This document shows, piece after piece, positions 33,718-45,815 of a stretch of DNA of 64,000 nucleotides. A program made the position numbers and the translations under genes. The notes below the pieces were generated by a model that searched no databases, was not told where the DNA came from, and saw only the letters and a list, made by a program, of their open reading frames with translations. Position 1 is the stretch's first letter, and each line of letters starts with the position of its first letter. This DNA comes from Ctena decussata (taxonomy: Eukaryota > Mollusca > Bivalvia > Lucinida > Lucinidae): assembly GCA_963989385.1 (NCBI GenBank), contig OZ022508.1, positions 35,362,166 to 35,426,165 on the forward strand, in the 5' to 3' direction.

Positions 33718-34621
33718 CGAGGGGTGATCATTAAATAATGGAAACTAGCGTTTTTTTCATAAGCTTTGTGTCAAAACAGTATTTCAAATATATAATACCT
33801 AAGAAGCAAGCATATGACATATAATTAAGTCCTTAAGTACTGTTTAAGAATATCGTTGTCATGGCAACGATGTCTTAAACTTATAAGGGTTTGGTCTCTA
33901 AATTTTTGCATATTTTCGTGTATATTTACTGCTGATTAGTAACAAAGAATGGATAAAAGTTTGTGATTGTGTGATTGTTTCATGCAAGGCTCAGATCCTG
34001 CTCTGAAACCTGGCAGAAGTACAGACCGTGAAAGACATTTGATGGAGCAAAATTTGACGTTTTTCGTTGATTTTAAGCCGGAATGACCAGAATTTGGACG
34101 TCATTGCAATTTAACAAACAGAGTCTTGGGAAAATCGAATAGCAGAAAGAATCAAAATCATCCTGGACTTGATGACCGATCAATTAACTTTAGCATAATA
34201 CCTGTAATAACGGAATAAAATACCAAACTCCCTAAAAATCAGTTATTTTTACCCCTGATTCAGCTTTAATTCATGCCAGATTTTAGAACGTTTTCATAAA
34301 GAATCATTATATGTGTCTTTCTAAAGCCAAAACCTAACTTAAACGGAAGGTGTGACTAAATTTTCAATTTCTCTTTACATATTGCATAAAATAAGCATAA
34401 TACAAGAGCCTCCTTACCAAAATGACGTCGAAAAAATTCACACGCGGTACCCAGCGTGCACGTGACGTCATATGCTGCTATGGTAACACGTTGAAATTTC
34501 AGTTTCAAACATGAATTCAAAAGCTCAAAAGACATTCTTTGTGATACATGAAGGACACTTATTTATGTATATAATCAACTAATGTGCAAAGGTGTTTCCA
34601 TTATTTAATGATCATCCCACG
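33718..34621. mobile_element. mariner-type element, 0.9 kb, decayed or non-autonomous
   Basis: The left TIR CGAGGGGTGATCATTAAATA (then ATGGAAAC) matches the reverse complement of the right end (TTTAATGATCATCCCACG), with TA on both sides (33716-33717 and 34622-34623). CGAGGGGTGATCA-type ends and TA duplications are characteristic of mariner elements. I could not read a transposase frame in it. Confidence 0.8.
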
Positions 34622-34726
34622 TACCATTTCAACAGGTTTTATCGATGTATAAACTCCTCTGTGCATATGCTGTTAGCCAGTCATTTGCTTGAAAACTGCG
34701 TTTGGAAGCTGCGCTAAGAAAAGGAT

Positions 34727-36108
34727 TTTATACTCCCGTTTGAAAAAACGGGACGTATTATGTTATGGCACTGGCATCCATCCGTCCGTCCGTCTGTCCC
34801 TCCATCCGTCCGTTGTAAACTTTTCGTTTCCGGATAACTCCTCGTACAGTTTAGATCCGATCGAGCTGAAACTTGGTATATAGTAAGACTATGGGGTGGG
34901 CCAACTTGCATATTGTTTCGAGGTTACACTCCAATGATTTTTAGCGGAGTTACAGCCCTTTACTTAGAATTTCAAGGTGTTCGTTTCCGGATAACTTCTC
35001 CTACAGTTTTCATCCAATTAAATAGTAAGACTACGATGTGGAGTAGCGCATATTGTTTGGAGGTTACGCTCCGATGATTTTTAGCAGAGTTACAGCCCTT
35101 TGAAAAAAACTCGACTATGGCACTTTGTATGGCAATTCTTTAGCATTCCATAACTTGGTTACTCTTTGGAATATCATGATGAAAGTTTATAGCAAGGTAT
35201 TTGACGTTAAGACAACGTGTCTCATACAAGAATGGTTACCCTCGTTCACTTAGTTTTTGAGTTACCTCCCTTTGATTATTTTATCAGACTATATTTGTAC
35301 ACCTCATATCTAACTAAACCCTTTGGACTATTGTAATGAAACTTAATAGTAATGTATATGAGGCTGACACAATATGTCACATATAAGAACGATTACCTCC
35401 CCTTACTTATTTTTGGAGTAACCTCCCTTTGAATGTTTTCTCAGACTATTCCTGTGCAAGCGATAAGCAGGCAACCGTACGGAATATCTTGATGAAAATT
35501 TATAGCAATGTGCACTAGGTTGAGGCGGTGTGTCTTATATAATATTATTAATGTCTTAATAATTGCCCCCCCCCCCCTTCCTTATTTATGGAGTATCATC
35601 CCTTTGATTAATTTCTACGGTTATTCTTGGGCAAGTCATTACTAGGTAACCGTATGGAATATCTTGACGAAACTTTATAGCAATGTGTATTAGGTTGAGA
35701 CAGTATGTCTAATAAGAGAAAAGTTGCTTCCCATTATTTGTTTTGAGTTACATCCCCTTGATTACTTTTAAAGGCTTTTCTCTTGAGAACCCTAATGTTT
35801 GTAATATCTTGATAAACTTAATAGCAATGTAGACAAGGATGAAACGGTGTGTGTCATATAAGAATGGTTCCTCCCCATTACTTACTTTCAGAGTTACGTC
35901 CCTTTTATTATTTCTTAGACTATTTTTGTGGGTGCCATTACTAGGTAATTGTTTGTGGATATCTTGACGACACTCTGTTGCAATGTGCATTAGCTTGATA
36001 CTTTGTGTTTAGTATGGGAATGGTTGCTTCCCCTTACTTTTGGAGTTAGTATTTGCAGACTGTTCTTGTGCACACATTAGTACCTGTTTGTGGCTGATAT
36101 CAGGTATA
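34727..36108 (+). mobile_element. Pearl-like repeat F3
   Basis: It starts with the hairpin ACTCCCGTTTGAAAAAACGG, then ATCCGTCCGTCCGTCTGTCC at 34779-34812. Imperfect tandem units of about 110-200 bp follow, in two types: one with GATAACTCCTCGTACAGTTT and GAGGTTACACTCC, the other with GAGTTACCTCCCTTTGATTA and ATATCTTGATGAAA. The right boundary is obscured by a Tc1-like MITE at 36111. The two overlapping short frames at 34689-34911 are shadows of the microsatellite. Confidence 0.65.
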
Positions 36109-36110
36109 TA

Positions 36111-36727
36111 CACTGCTCAAAACATTTGAAGGAATGCCAAATATTTTTCCGTAGACGCCAGTGCAACGCATTCCCACTTTGAGGGCCATTTACTTTTGTT
36201 CGACAAAGACAATTTTTTCCTTTTTTTGCCAGTTTTCTTAAAGATGGTCGAGGTTACTGACAGTACAAGTTTTGATCCAATATTTGTCCTGCTCATGCCC
36301 ATGGACTGTTTTTTGTACAAATGAAATTTTGGTAAAAAATTGCATTATTTCAGAACAGGGGAAGAGCATGAAAATTACAACCAAAATCAACACAATCAGT
36401 TTGCCTATGAAGCTGAATGTCTTACAAGGTGACCTGTTTGAAAGGATCACATTGAACTCAAGTCTATGAGATTTTATAGACTTCCAGAAAAATGCCTCAT
36501 TTTCAGAAAAATCGAAAACTGCAAAATCTGTTCCATGGAAATGATCTGGGTATCAGTTGTATTGAAATTTTTGTTGTCTAAAACTGTGATTGTACTTGCC
36601 ACCCCTGCAAAGGAATAGTGAATTCTTGGTCTTAAGCGATCGCATTTATGGGCCGTGTAACTAGGTATGTGTTGTAGTAGTGTCTATGGGAAAATATTAG
36701 CTGTTCCTTTAAATATTTTGAGCAGTG
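36111..36727. mobile_element. Tc1/mariner-type non-autonomous element, 0.62 kb
   Basis: The left end CACTGCTCAAAACATTTGAA and right end TTTAAATATTTTGAGCAGTG form TIRs of about 20 bp, with TA on both sides (36109-36110 and 36728-36729). CACTGCTCAAAA termini are common in Tc1-like elements of invertebrates. The antisense frame at 36117-36320 is unassigned. Confidence 0.75.
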
Positions 36728-37065
36728 TAGATCTGCCCAAGGTACTGACTGGGCCCAAACTTACTCAGAAACGGGCGTATATTGCCCCGCTTGCGGGAGC
36801 TCTTGTTATGAAATACTGTAGAATAACACAGGCGATAACTCTCTTCTTCGAGTCAGAGAGAACAGTACATCCAGCGGGCACATGACGTCAAAATAAAGTC
36901 ATGTGCCTGCTGGGCATGAACAGAGGTGTGAGCGATGGATTTTTTCCCTCAAGAGGGGGAAAATCTTGAAAATTATCTGGAGGTGAATGGGTACAATTTT
37001 AGGGGAAAGGAGGACAAATTTTGCTATTTTCACATTTGCCTCCTTTCTCGATAGGGCCAACACTT

Positions 37066-37160
37066 AAAGGAAAGAATTTGCTCTACAAAAAGGGAATACT
37101 CTCAAAGGAAAGAATTTGCTCTTAGAGCAAATTCTTTCCTTTGAGAGTAGTTCCCCTTTT
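37066..37160. repeat. Foldback repeat plus extra arm copy (AAAGGAAAGAATTTGCTCT)
   Basis: AAAAGGGAATACTCTCAAAG then GAAAGAATTTGCTCT (37088-37122) is followed directly by its reverse complement (37123-37160). A third copy of the inner part lies in direct orientation at 37066-37086. A hairpin with essentially no loop is possible. Confidence 0.85.
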
Positions 37161-38181
37161 GGACGGGCTTCATCATCTAGATCTAGGGAAGCAAACAGTC
37201 ACTGAAGTTGTTTCCCTTTGTAAAAATGGCAGAAAACACAGAAGTGCACCCATACACTTTAAATCTCTTGTGTTAAGAACACACACTATTCGGTTACCTC
37301 CCATGACAAAAGAGTGGCATTTTTGTCTTTACCAAATACTAACTTCCCTTTTTATTATCCCCCTCTACAAAATAATATATACCGAATTCACAAAGTGTGT
37401 TATCTACGTTGCACCAAGTATCGTCCTGTACTGATGATGTGACAAGTTTGGTCATACTTACCATGTGCATGACTCCCGGTTGTCATAGCCGGGTACCACC
37501 TGGCTCCAATCATGCCTTACAGCAAATAGGACCAGGAAATCACCTTCCATTTTTTGGAAGTGGAGATACTCCAGCACATTACCAAGATGGTTTACAATGG
37601 GATTACGTAAATACTGTTTAAACCAATGGGATGGTGTACAGAGCCATTATGGAAAGCTCATTTAAAACTGGTGTTAAATCTTATCAGCCCCGGATCCAGT
37701 GGGGTGGGCTTCAGGGCTTCAGCCCGCCATCTGGACCCCTTTGTTATGTACAATATGTAGGCCCCCAGATAATATAGCATACCTGATGACAGTTGAGATT
37801 ATTTATCCATGTGCTTAGATTAAAATATATGTCGTGACATCTCAATAGAATCGCCTCGGCGAGGCGATTTTAATGAAATATCACAGCATATATTTCAAGG
37901 CAAAGAAGACAGAAATTATCAAAAAATCTCATCAAATTGATCCCTGATTATGTCATACATTTTCAAGCCCCTGCGTTCCTGCTCCCCACCCCCCTCACAC
38001 ATACATCTCGGCACCTCCCAGCCCCACCATTTATCCAGAGCCCCACCAGTACGTGGTGATCTTGTTCCGGGCACGCTTATGTCAAAGCGTTAATATTTCT
38101 GACAGATAATCATAATATTCTTTTATTTCACTTTTTTCCACACGTAAGAAAGCAGCTAATTTTCTCCCGTGCCCTCTTTAG
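37161..38181. other. Intergenic, no gene recognised
   Basis: Frames of 97 and 74 codons at 37141-37621 overlap and carry no family signal. A perfect short palindrome ATCGCCTCGGCGAGGCGAT lies at about 37851-37869. Confidence 0.4.
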
Positions 38182-38183
38182 TA

Positions 38184-38387
38184 CAGTCAACTCTCGAAAT
38201 CTCGAAGTAAAATTTCTGTCCAAACTACTGATATCTCAAAGTAAATTTTCTGTTACCAGAAAATTTACTTTGAGTATCAGTAGTTTGAGATAACATGAGA
38301 TGAAATGTAAATAAGAATAGGAAATATATTCTTTAATATAAGAAGATACTTTGAGATATCAGTGTTCGAGATATCGGGGATTGACTG
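38184..38387. mobile_element. pogo/Tigger-like MITE, 204 bp
   Basis: The ends CAGTCAACTCTCGAAATCTC and GATATCGGGGATTGACTG form inverted repeats, bordered by TA on each side (38182-38183 and 38388-38389). The centre is a further palindrome (AAGTAAATTTTCTG/CAGAAAATTTACTT). CAGTCAA with CTCGA termini and TA targets fit pogo-type MITEs. Confidence 0.8.
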
Positions 38388-38472
38388 TATTTATTTGGTT
38401 TTCGAAATATTTCATCTTGTCTGGTTTATTTTTCGTAGGAGGCTAGGGGTTCCCCAATGGTGTTTTTTTTTG

Positions 38473-38541
38473 CAGCGGACGGGATTCGAATCCGGTACCG
38501 TTAGAACAGTAAGGCAGCGCTTTATCTACTACAACCAGATA
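38473..38541 (-). repeat. tRNA-like sequence (SINE head or tRNA pseudogene)
   Basis: On the minus strand the B box reads GGATTCGAATCCC. An A-box-like TAGTAGATAAAGCGC lies upstream at tRNA-like spacing. The full cloverleaf is poor. The next element, the 4.3-kb TIR copy 2, inserted immediately beside it. Confidence 0.45.
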
Positions 38542-38922
38542 TAGACCTTGAGCTGACCGTAGACCCCCCTCCCCCCAAGGGGGAGTTTTGTACCCTATGA
38601 TTTTCTAAAACTACATTATATAAGAAACAAAATGACACATGTTAGCCCTCTGTACGTTGGGGCGTTAACGTATGACGTCAACGTCAACTACACTACCCAA
38701 ATTTACATATTTACGTTATAATAGAAGATACACATTGTTATACACATGTTAGTATTCGCCCTAAATAATGTTGGGTTTTGTCTGCTAGTGCATAAATCGC
38801 TGTTTCAAAGTAATTGACAATGGCAAGGATAAGTTGACTAACCCGTATAACGTAGTTTACATTGCATTTGACGTTTTTCCCCTTCATGTCTAAATACATG
38901 TAATATAAGGAGCAAATTTTAA

Positions 38923-39388
38923 AGATTTACACCCCTGTTTTTATTATAAAAACGTTTTCGTGTAATATTTATACAGTAACTCCGAAATGGCCCATTTATA
39001 CATTTGACAATAATTATTCAGAGTAATTTTTGTGAGAAGTAACTATATTCCAAAAAATAAAATAAATTTTGTAAAATCGCGGTCCGCTATGGAAATCGCC
39101 TAATTGGACAGAATTAATTTGCTCTGACGTCACTAGCGCGCTCACGAATAAGAAAAATACCTAGGTATTGCCATATGACCGTGAGGCGTGGTATCGACTC
39201 TCCTATTGGCTGACGATTGTGTTCATTTACATTTTCAATCTCGATACTTTATTTTAATTAAAAACTGCATCAAACTGAATCACTTTTTCTAATCTTTTAC
39301 AATGGCTTTACATATGATTATATATTATCTAACGAAATTAGTCACATTTATGATTTTAAAGATGGTGAAAAAATTAGGGAGTATGCCT
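38923..39388. mobile_element. 466-bp insertion with TTAA duplication inside TIR copy 2
   Basis: The segment is absent from copy 1. TTAA borders it on both sides (38919-38922 and 39389-39392), and removing it restores the copy 1 sequence. Its ends, AGATTTACACCCCTG and the complement AGGCATACTCCCTAA, are weakly alike. TTAA targets are used by piggyBac and Kolobok elements; this is a non-coding, MITE-sized member of one of these or a similar group. Confidence 0.75.
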
Positions 39389-40207
39389 TTAAGAATTTAA
39401 GTGTAGAGAAAAGTTACTGTCATATATATGACTGTTTTAATATTCTAGTATAAAAAAGAAACAAATTAACATCTTACAAAACTCGTCAGCAGTCACAATA
39501 AATATGTAACGTATATAACCACAACAAAAATACAAAAGAACCAACCAGAATAAGACTAAATTGCTGAATTGGTGGACTGAAGTTTGTATATGCTCCATTA
39601 ATCTTTTTTTATTCATGCCTAGCTTAGCTAAGTTAGGCATCAGTTAAATTAGCAGTGGATACATTAATTGGGGACAGAAACTATCTTATTTTTGAAGAAC
39701 TTAACCTACAAAATGAAAAGCTAAGAAAGCCAACAGCAGCTGCATTTTATATTTCAATGTTATCTTTAATTTGTCTTAAGTAGATACTGTTTAATATGTA
39801 AATATGAAGACATGTCAATGTCATGTGTCCTCAAACTATGAAAAAACAACAACAAAAAAACATCTAATATTGTATATTTGAAACGCAATCTAACAGTAAC
39901 ATTACGTTACATAATTATAATATGTCGAGGAATAAGATTTGTGAGTCATCTGTTATCAAAATTTTAGTTCCCTGGCGGCATGGAGTATTCATTGCTGAGG
40001 TATAAGCTTACCACTGGTAGTCAGATGACAAATTTAGCTCTTTGAAATACACAAGAGTTCAGCCAAACTCACATAGATTGTTACAGCTGAAGCAGTTTGA
40101 CTTTGCCTTCAATTCAGTCTCACTTAAAAGTGACTTCATAAAAATGCTTTTTTTTAATTCTATGCATTAAATGAAGTAAGTATAAGTTGGTATATGCTGC
40201 AACTGAT

Positions 40208-40546
40208 TAATATCTAGGTTCTCGTTATGATGGGGATAAAACCAATTTCGCTACCTGTGCTGTTGGCTGAGCCATTCAATTACCCTACATACAAATGTGC
40301 AACTGTGACTACCAGCGAGGCAATCAAAAGCAGTACCAACTCTGCCGGCATGCATTAACACCATTTTTCTATTCTGTCAGTCGAATCGTCAGCCACGAGC
40401 CTCTTTGCACAGTAACTGCTTTACATGGGTTAGCAAATATGTGTGGCTCCCGTGATCATAACTTACAATTTGTGATCTACGTGATCTGTTTATGCAGCTC
40501 CCTGCCATCAAATACATTACAAAATGTTAACAATGTGAAAATTTAA
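40208..40546 (+). pseudogene. Copy 2 counterpart of the small ORF of the 4.3-kb element
   Basis: The double-Met start and MMGIKPISLPVLLAEPFN are present, but a one-base deletion at ACCAGC/GAGGC shifts the frame. The downstream part (RGNQKQYQLCRHALTP to CGSRDHN) stays open in the +1 frame from 40295. Between the two copies the downstream part shows mostly single-residue changes. Function unknown. Confidence 0.4.
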
Positions 40547-43500
40547 GGATTATAGAAAGTGACATACTTTATAACACATACAGCATTCTGTCTTCAGCCT
40601 GTTCAGGAGTTCTATTTTTCATTATGTTGTTACAAATATTAAACTGGTCAGATTATTTTGCAAACCCCATGACTTTATTCCCACTTGTTGTTACTATCAA
40701 GGACTACAGGTGTTACGAAATACAAATTTCAGTCAGACAATTTTCAATAATGAAACAACTAAAATTGGGGCTTTATTCTCTAACAGTATTTAACATATTT
40801 GGACAAGGATGATTTGATAAGCAGTAAGATATCATAAATATGCAGTTTACAACCATATTTATTGCTAAAAAGTAAACAATATGGTAATACAAGGTCACAG
40901 AGATCAACTGCAGTTAGTTATTTAGGTTAGCCCTTCCATGGCTTGTATTGGTATGCACTATTTCTATTGTTTGATTATTTGCTCTTCAGAAATACTGTAT
41001 TACTAGTTAAGGATATCGGAAATGAAGAATTCATAAACTCTCAATAAATATGTTGTATACGTTACTGGTTTGGTCTTTCTTTTTTTTTTTCTCTTTTTTT
41101 TTTGTCTAACTTTTTTTCTCAATATTATGCTGCAAAGCATATAACTACAGTGTAGACAAATACATTCTGAAGGAGAACAACTAAGATTTGCTCATAGATA
41201 TCTGAACAGCAATGACAAACATTAATATATTCTGTCATTTTCATTTGCCATTTTATTATGTGTGCAGAGCTACTGGAACACTGTCCCTGGAAAAAACATT
41301 TTTGCCCAACTAAACGTGTCTTTATGTTCTTTCGTGAATAGATTCTTTAAGAGATGATTGAATGTAGTTAGATTCTTTAGGATATGGTTGAATGTAGTTA
41401 GACTTTAAAGAGCAAGAAACAAAAGCATAGAAATATAGATCATTATAAACATAGCCTTTATAGATTGCTACAGTATACTAGTAAACTGCGAGTGTCTCTT
41501 TTCTGTATTAAATATTTCTGATACTATTCTCACAAACTCCTGATTGACACATAATTGTTAGTTACATAAATGAACTAAGTAAAGCAATGTATTGGCACTA
41601 CCATTAGTTTGTTTGTTTCTTAACTGTAACTCAGCAATGTTGTTTCCTCTGGTAACGTAAAATATACGATAGTCTTACAAAAGTTAGTATACGCTGTCAG
41701 CAAATATCTACATTAGCTTTGATGCAGAACTGTATTTGGCTTAAGACTTCAAACTTCAGGTTTACTGTTCTGCTTTATATTTTTTCAGTGTGCACGTAAA
41801 GGCTATAACAAATCCTGTCAATAAACAAGGTGGAACTCTATTTTGCATTGTTGATTACTGATTATTTTATAGTTTTAAACTAAACACGTCAAAACCGCTT
41901 AGCTTTTAATGGTATCAAACTGATTGCATATCATTTTATTCGAGCCCTATAATGCAAAATCAATGCTGGCTTTTAATAGCTGCGGCTTTATCTTTTCAGA
42001 AGTATTTTTTTGTTGTTGTTTTTGTTTGTTTGTTTTTGGATTTTTTTTTTAATTTTTCAGCTGTATATAACAAAATTTCAGGTGTGTTACTGTCTTTAGA
42101 ACTCAAATGTACAATTTGTAAAAGAAACAAACTGGGTAATGCCATTATGAAATACTTTTATTTTTGATATAATAACAAAGTAAACAGCAAAACCTGTTTT
42201 ACATATGCAGAATATGTCAATGCCTTTAACATTACAATTTGAAGTATACTGTGTTTAATCACGTATAAAGCACACCTCATTAATCCCTAAAAGTAATAAC
42301 TGAGAGAAGTGTTGAAAGGTCCAAGTACACAATATATCATAGGAACACCCAGACTTATATGTGTTATTTTTTATGTGACAGTGGAAAAAAATCCTCATTA
42401 AAGGTATTATAATAAAATATTTTAAATGTTAATGTTATTTACGTTACTACTAGTAATCACTTATCATAGAAAAAAAAACAGAATGCATTTTTTCTCTTAT
42501 ATTAGAAGATTCTTCTATGAAGAAACTGCTACCAAAGAAAATAAAATGATTGTATCTTCAAATTATATGATTTTAACAAAAGTAGCCCTAGGTAACGTAT
42601 ATAATCGATCATTATGGCCGACTAAAATGCATTCAAAATATTGCTGAACTGTTCCTTGCTCTTTAAATAGGCTGTCATATTCAATATTACCTATTACTGT
42701 TGTTTTCAATTCCAACAGTGTAGTTCAAGCACTTGAATTATACGGAAAGTGATAATTGTAATATGGAACATTCATAAGGGGGTACTTTGTTCAACATCCT
42801 ATTTCTCCCATGGTATACAAGATAGGATAAGATTTTGCAGATCTGAAAAGATCAATAAATTTTCTTTAACACATAACAAAGTAACAAACATTTGGTCTAA
42901 TATTAAAGAAATAACTTACAAAAAGAAAGTATTTTGGATGGAAATTGCAATTTTAATGGAGACTAAAGAAACACGTCACGTATTTTACACCATGTAAGAT
43001 AAAGTGACGTTTCAAACATCCTAACTTTTAGCTGTTGGCTTGTTCTATTAGACTATATTATAATTTTTAACATAGGAACGTGACTTCTATTTCTTGTAAT
43101 TTTTTATATTTTTTATTTTATGTTAATTATTTTAATGGGTAACGTAATGTAACAGGCTGTTAAAGCTTAACGCCCCGCTCGCCAGAGGGCTAACATGCTG
43201 CAAAATACTTCTAAGATGCTGGACTTTAAGAAAAGTATTGTCTACAAAACTCCCCCTGGGGGGGGGGGGGGGGGGGGGGAGGTAAACCATATCTGGCTCA
43301 TGGCCTAATAGGGCTTCAGTTACTTATGCTCCTTTGTAGTATTCGTCAAAAGTTTATCACAACTTCTCAGATTTTCCTATAATGGGAAAAAAAATTGTGA
43401 ACACATAATGGAGCGACATCATGTGATTTCCAACAATGTGGCATTGGTGACAAGCAAAGGCTCTGATCAGATTGCCCTTAAGTGCAATCTGAGTGGAGCC

Positions 43501-43731
43501 TTCGTCTTGTCATCTCAGCCTTTTATGGAAGTGGCACAAGCCGTAGAGCCAGTGGTGAGATTTCTTGTTACCTTGTGTAAAGAAAAGGATGATCTGAATG
43601 TCATATGACAATATTACCACATTGTTAGAAGTCATTTGACACGATTCAGTTATCATTGGAAGTCCAAACGTTTTAGTTTGCCTTAGCTTTATTTTATAAT
43701 TTCTGTCACTTTTACTTTGCTTCGATTGGAA

Positions 43732-43960
43732 CCAGGAGCCGTATTTATAAAACGACTTAAGTCGTTGCTATGCTGTTGCTAAGGCTAAATTTCTATGCAG
43801 GAGGTTCCCTACAACTATGAAATTTGTTCTGGAGGAACAGTCTTTTTCAGACTGTTCCTCCAGAGCAAATTTCATAGCTGTAGGGAATCTCCTTCACAGA
43901 AATTCTGCCTTAGCAACAGCATAGCAACCACTTAAGTCGTTTTATAAATATGGTCCCTGG
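43732..43960. mobile_element. Foldback MITE of the CTTAAGTCGTTGCTATG family, copy 1
   Basis: The whole unit is a palindrome: CCAGGAGCCGTATTTATAAA at the left, ACTATGAAATTTG and TCTGGAGGAACAGTCT toward the centre, and their complements on the right. Arms are about 110 bp with a very short loop at GACT/AGTC near 43845. Confidence 0.85.
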
Positions 43961-44379
43961 AGATCATCTTCAAGATGCAACATATAGGAGTTTACATACA
44001 TTTTTTTCAGTTTCATTCTTTCTTTTTTCTCTCTTTCTTGTTAGGGTTTCAGCGCTGAGCTATGTCCCTTTGTAGTAGTTTTCATATATTTCAATCTAAC
44101 CTTATGGAATATCATTTCAAATCATTATCAGGCACCTATATTCCTCAGCATTTTACTGGACACGTAGTCCCAGGAGGCCTAAAGCCTCAAAGCCCAACCC
44201 CTGGATCCGGGCCTGTTTAGCCCAATATTAGAAGAAACATCAGCATGTTCATGTATGAGTGATGTTCGTTTTCGTTGGAGCCATTGTCAATAAGGGTACA
44301 ACTTCACGGGAATCAACTCTGCCATTTGCATTGTTCGAAGCATTTCTAAACAGAAGTCATCTATTAAAGAAATGAGTGT

Positions 44380-44602
44380 GGGGCCGTATTCATAAAGCCA
44401 CTTAATTCGTTGCTATGCTGTTGCTAAGGCTAAATTTCTTTGACGGAAATTCCTTACAACTATGCAATTTGCTCTGGAGGAACAGTCTTACAAAGACTGT
44501 TCCTCCAGACCAAATTTCATAGTTGTAGGGAATCTCCTTTATAGATATTTAGCCTTAGCAACCGCATAGCAACGACTTAAGTGGCTTTATGAATACGGCC
44601 CC
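44380..44602. mobile_element. Foldback MITE of the CTTAAGTCGTTGCTATG family, copy 2
   Basis: Same design as 43732-43960 with ends GGGGCCGTATTCATAAAGCC and GGCTTTATGAATACGGCCCC. The centre AGTCTTACAAAGACT is palindromic. Copies differ at scattered sites, so this is not a very recent duplication. Confidence 0.85.
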
Positions 44603-44760
44603 AGGTCTTCTTCCATTTAGGAGTAGATATCATTTTTGGAAGGATTTATTCGTCCAGGTAGGCATGCAGAAAGTGGTAGAAGTCGTCTCCCTTTGAAGCA
44701 AATGACGGAAACTCATGACGGTGCAGCCATTCAGCTTTATAACACTTCTCACAGAATATT

Positions 44761-44958
44761 GGTTTTACGTCATTTTAATTATCACAAGTTCAGATGGAAT
44801 GCTAAGCCAAAAATAAATATTAGTTTGACCTTTCCGTCAAATTGTTACTGTTAATGTATTGGTTTTACGTCATTTTAATTATCACAAGTTCAGATGGAAT
44901 GCTAAGCCGAAAATGAATATTAGTTTGACCTTCCCGTCAAATTGTCACTGTTAATGAC
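44761..44958. repeat. 100-bp tandem duplication
   Basis: GGTTTTACGTCATTTTAATT and the next 80 bases occur at 44761 and again at 44861 with only a handful of substitutions. The frame at 44636-44854 ends inside the first unit and is not called. Confidence 0.9.
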
Positions 44959-45815
44959 ATTTTGTACGACATAGATATGACCTTCTCTGCTAAGTCCAAA
45001 CAGTAATGATAAATCGTAAGTGTTAAATGTTATTACTTTTCCTTTTAATAGAACAATTATCCGTTTCTCTAAATAGAACACTATAAGTATTTAGATCTAG
45101 AACTTTTACAGCGATTTTTCCACAGAAAGGGCGATAAAATATGCCATGCATGGTATCAGTAAAGATTCCGTCAAACCTGTGTTGATCTATCAGATTGGGT
45201 TACCGTGCATTCCGAACCAGTTATCGCTGCTATACAATTACGCGTGATGATTTAACTCGCGCTTCGCTTTCGACATAAGGCCCATTTTCAGGTGAAGCAT
45301 TTCCGACGCACTTCGCCTGACCTGATACTTTCGTTTTTAATCGCATTAGTACGTTCATGATGCTTTTGATGAAGAATATCGAAACAATCTAGGAAAAAAG
45401 GATAGTAATTAGTAGATGGAAGATTTTATCGTTGTAATCTACAAATCACGCCATCTTTTAGCTCAGGATTGAAAAATCTGGGGCGTGTTACACAAAAACG
45501 GGCGTTATAACGTTGCGAACAGGGGGGCTGTGAACAGACTGCGCAGATAGTCTGATCAGAGAACCCCCTGTTCTCACCGACTAGTGTCGATTTTGAGGAG
45601 TCTAAAACATCGACAAGCGAAGACTGATCATATAGTCATGATTTCAAGCCATCTCAGAATAAGATTTTTGTACACACCGCAATGCTACTTTACATGTGGC
45701 ATTATTTAATTATCCTTGTAACAAAGAGTTTTTATCCTTTTTTTCTTTTTTTCGCAAAAAAATAAAAATAAAAGCAGGAGTGGGTTCTTGTAAAAGTAGT
45801 ATCTGTTACATGCAG
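44959..45815. other. Intergenic, with a local hairpin
   Basis: No gene supported. A GAACAGGGGGG/CCCCCTGTTC inverted pair at 45519-45576 encloses CTGATCAGA words like those of the GAGCC MITE; it may be an eroded relative. Confidence 0.45.

Larger units (their letters stand above)
38542..43307. mobile_element. 4.3-kb TIR element, copy 2 (inverted relative to copy 1)
   Basis: Ends TAGACCTTGAGCTGACC and GGCTCATGGCCTA correspond to the two ends of copy 1 in reverse. ATA flanks both sides (38539-38541 and 43308-43310). Sampled stretches match the reverse complement of 4597-8881 at high identity (I estimate above 90 percent by eye). The extra length is accounted for by an insertion at 38923-39388. 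Numerous short frames inside match those of copy 1 and none is a recognisable transposase. Confidence 0.87.
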
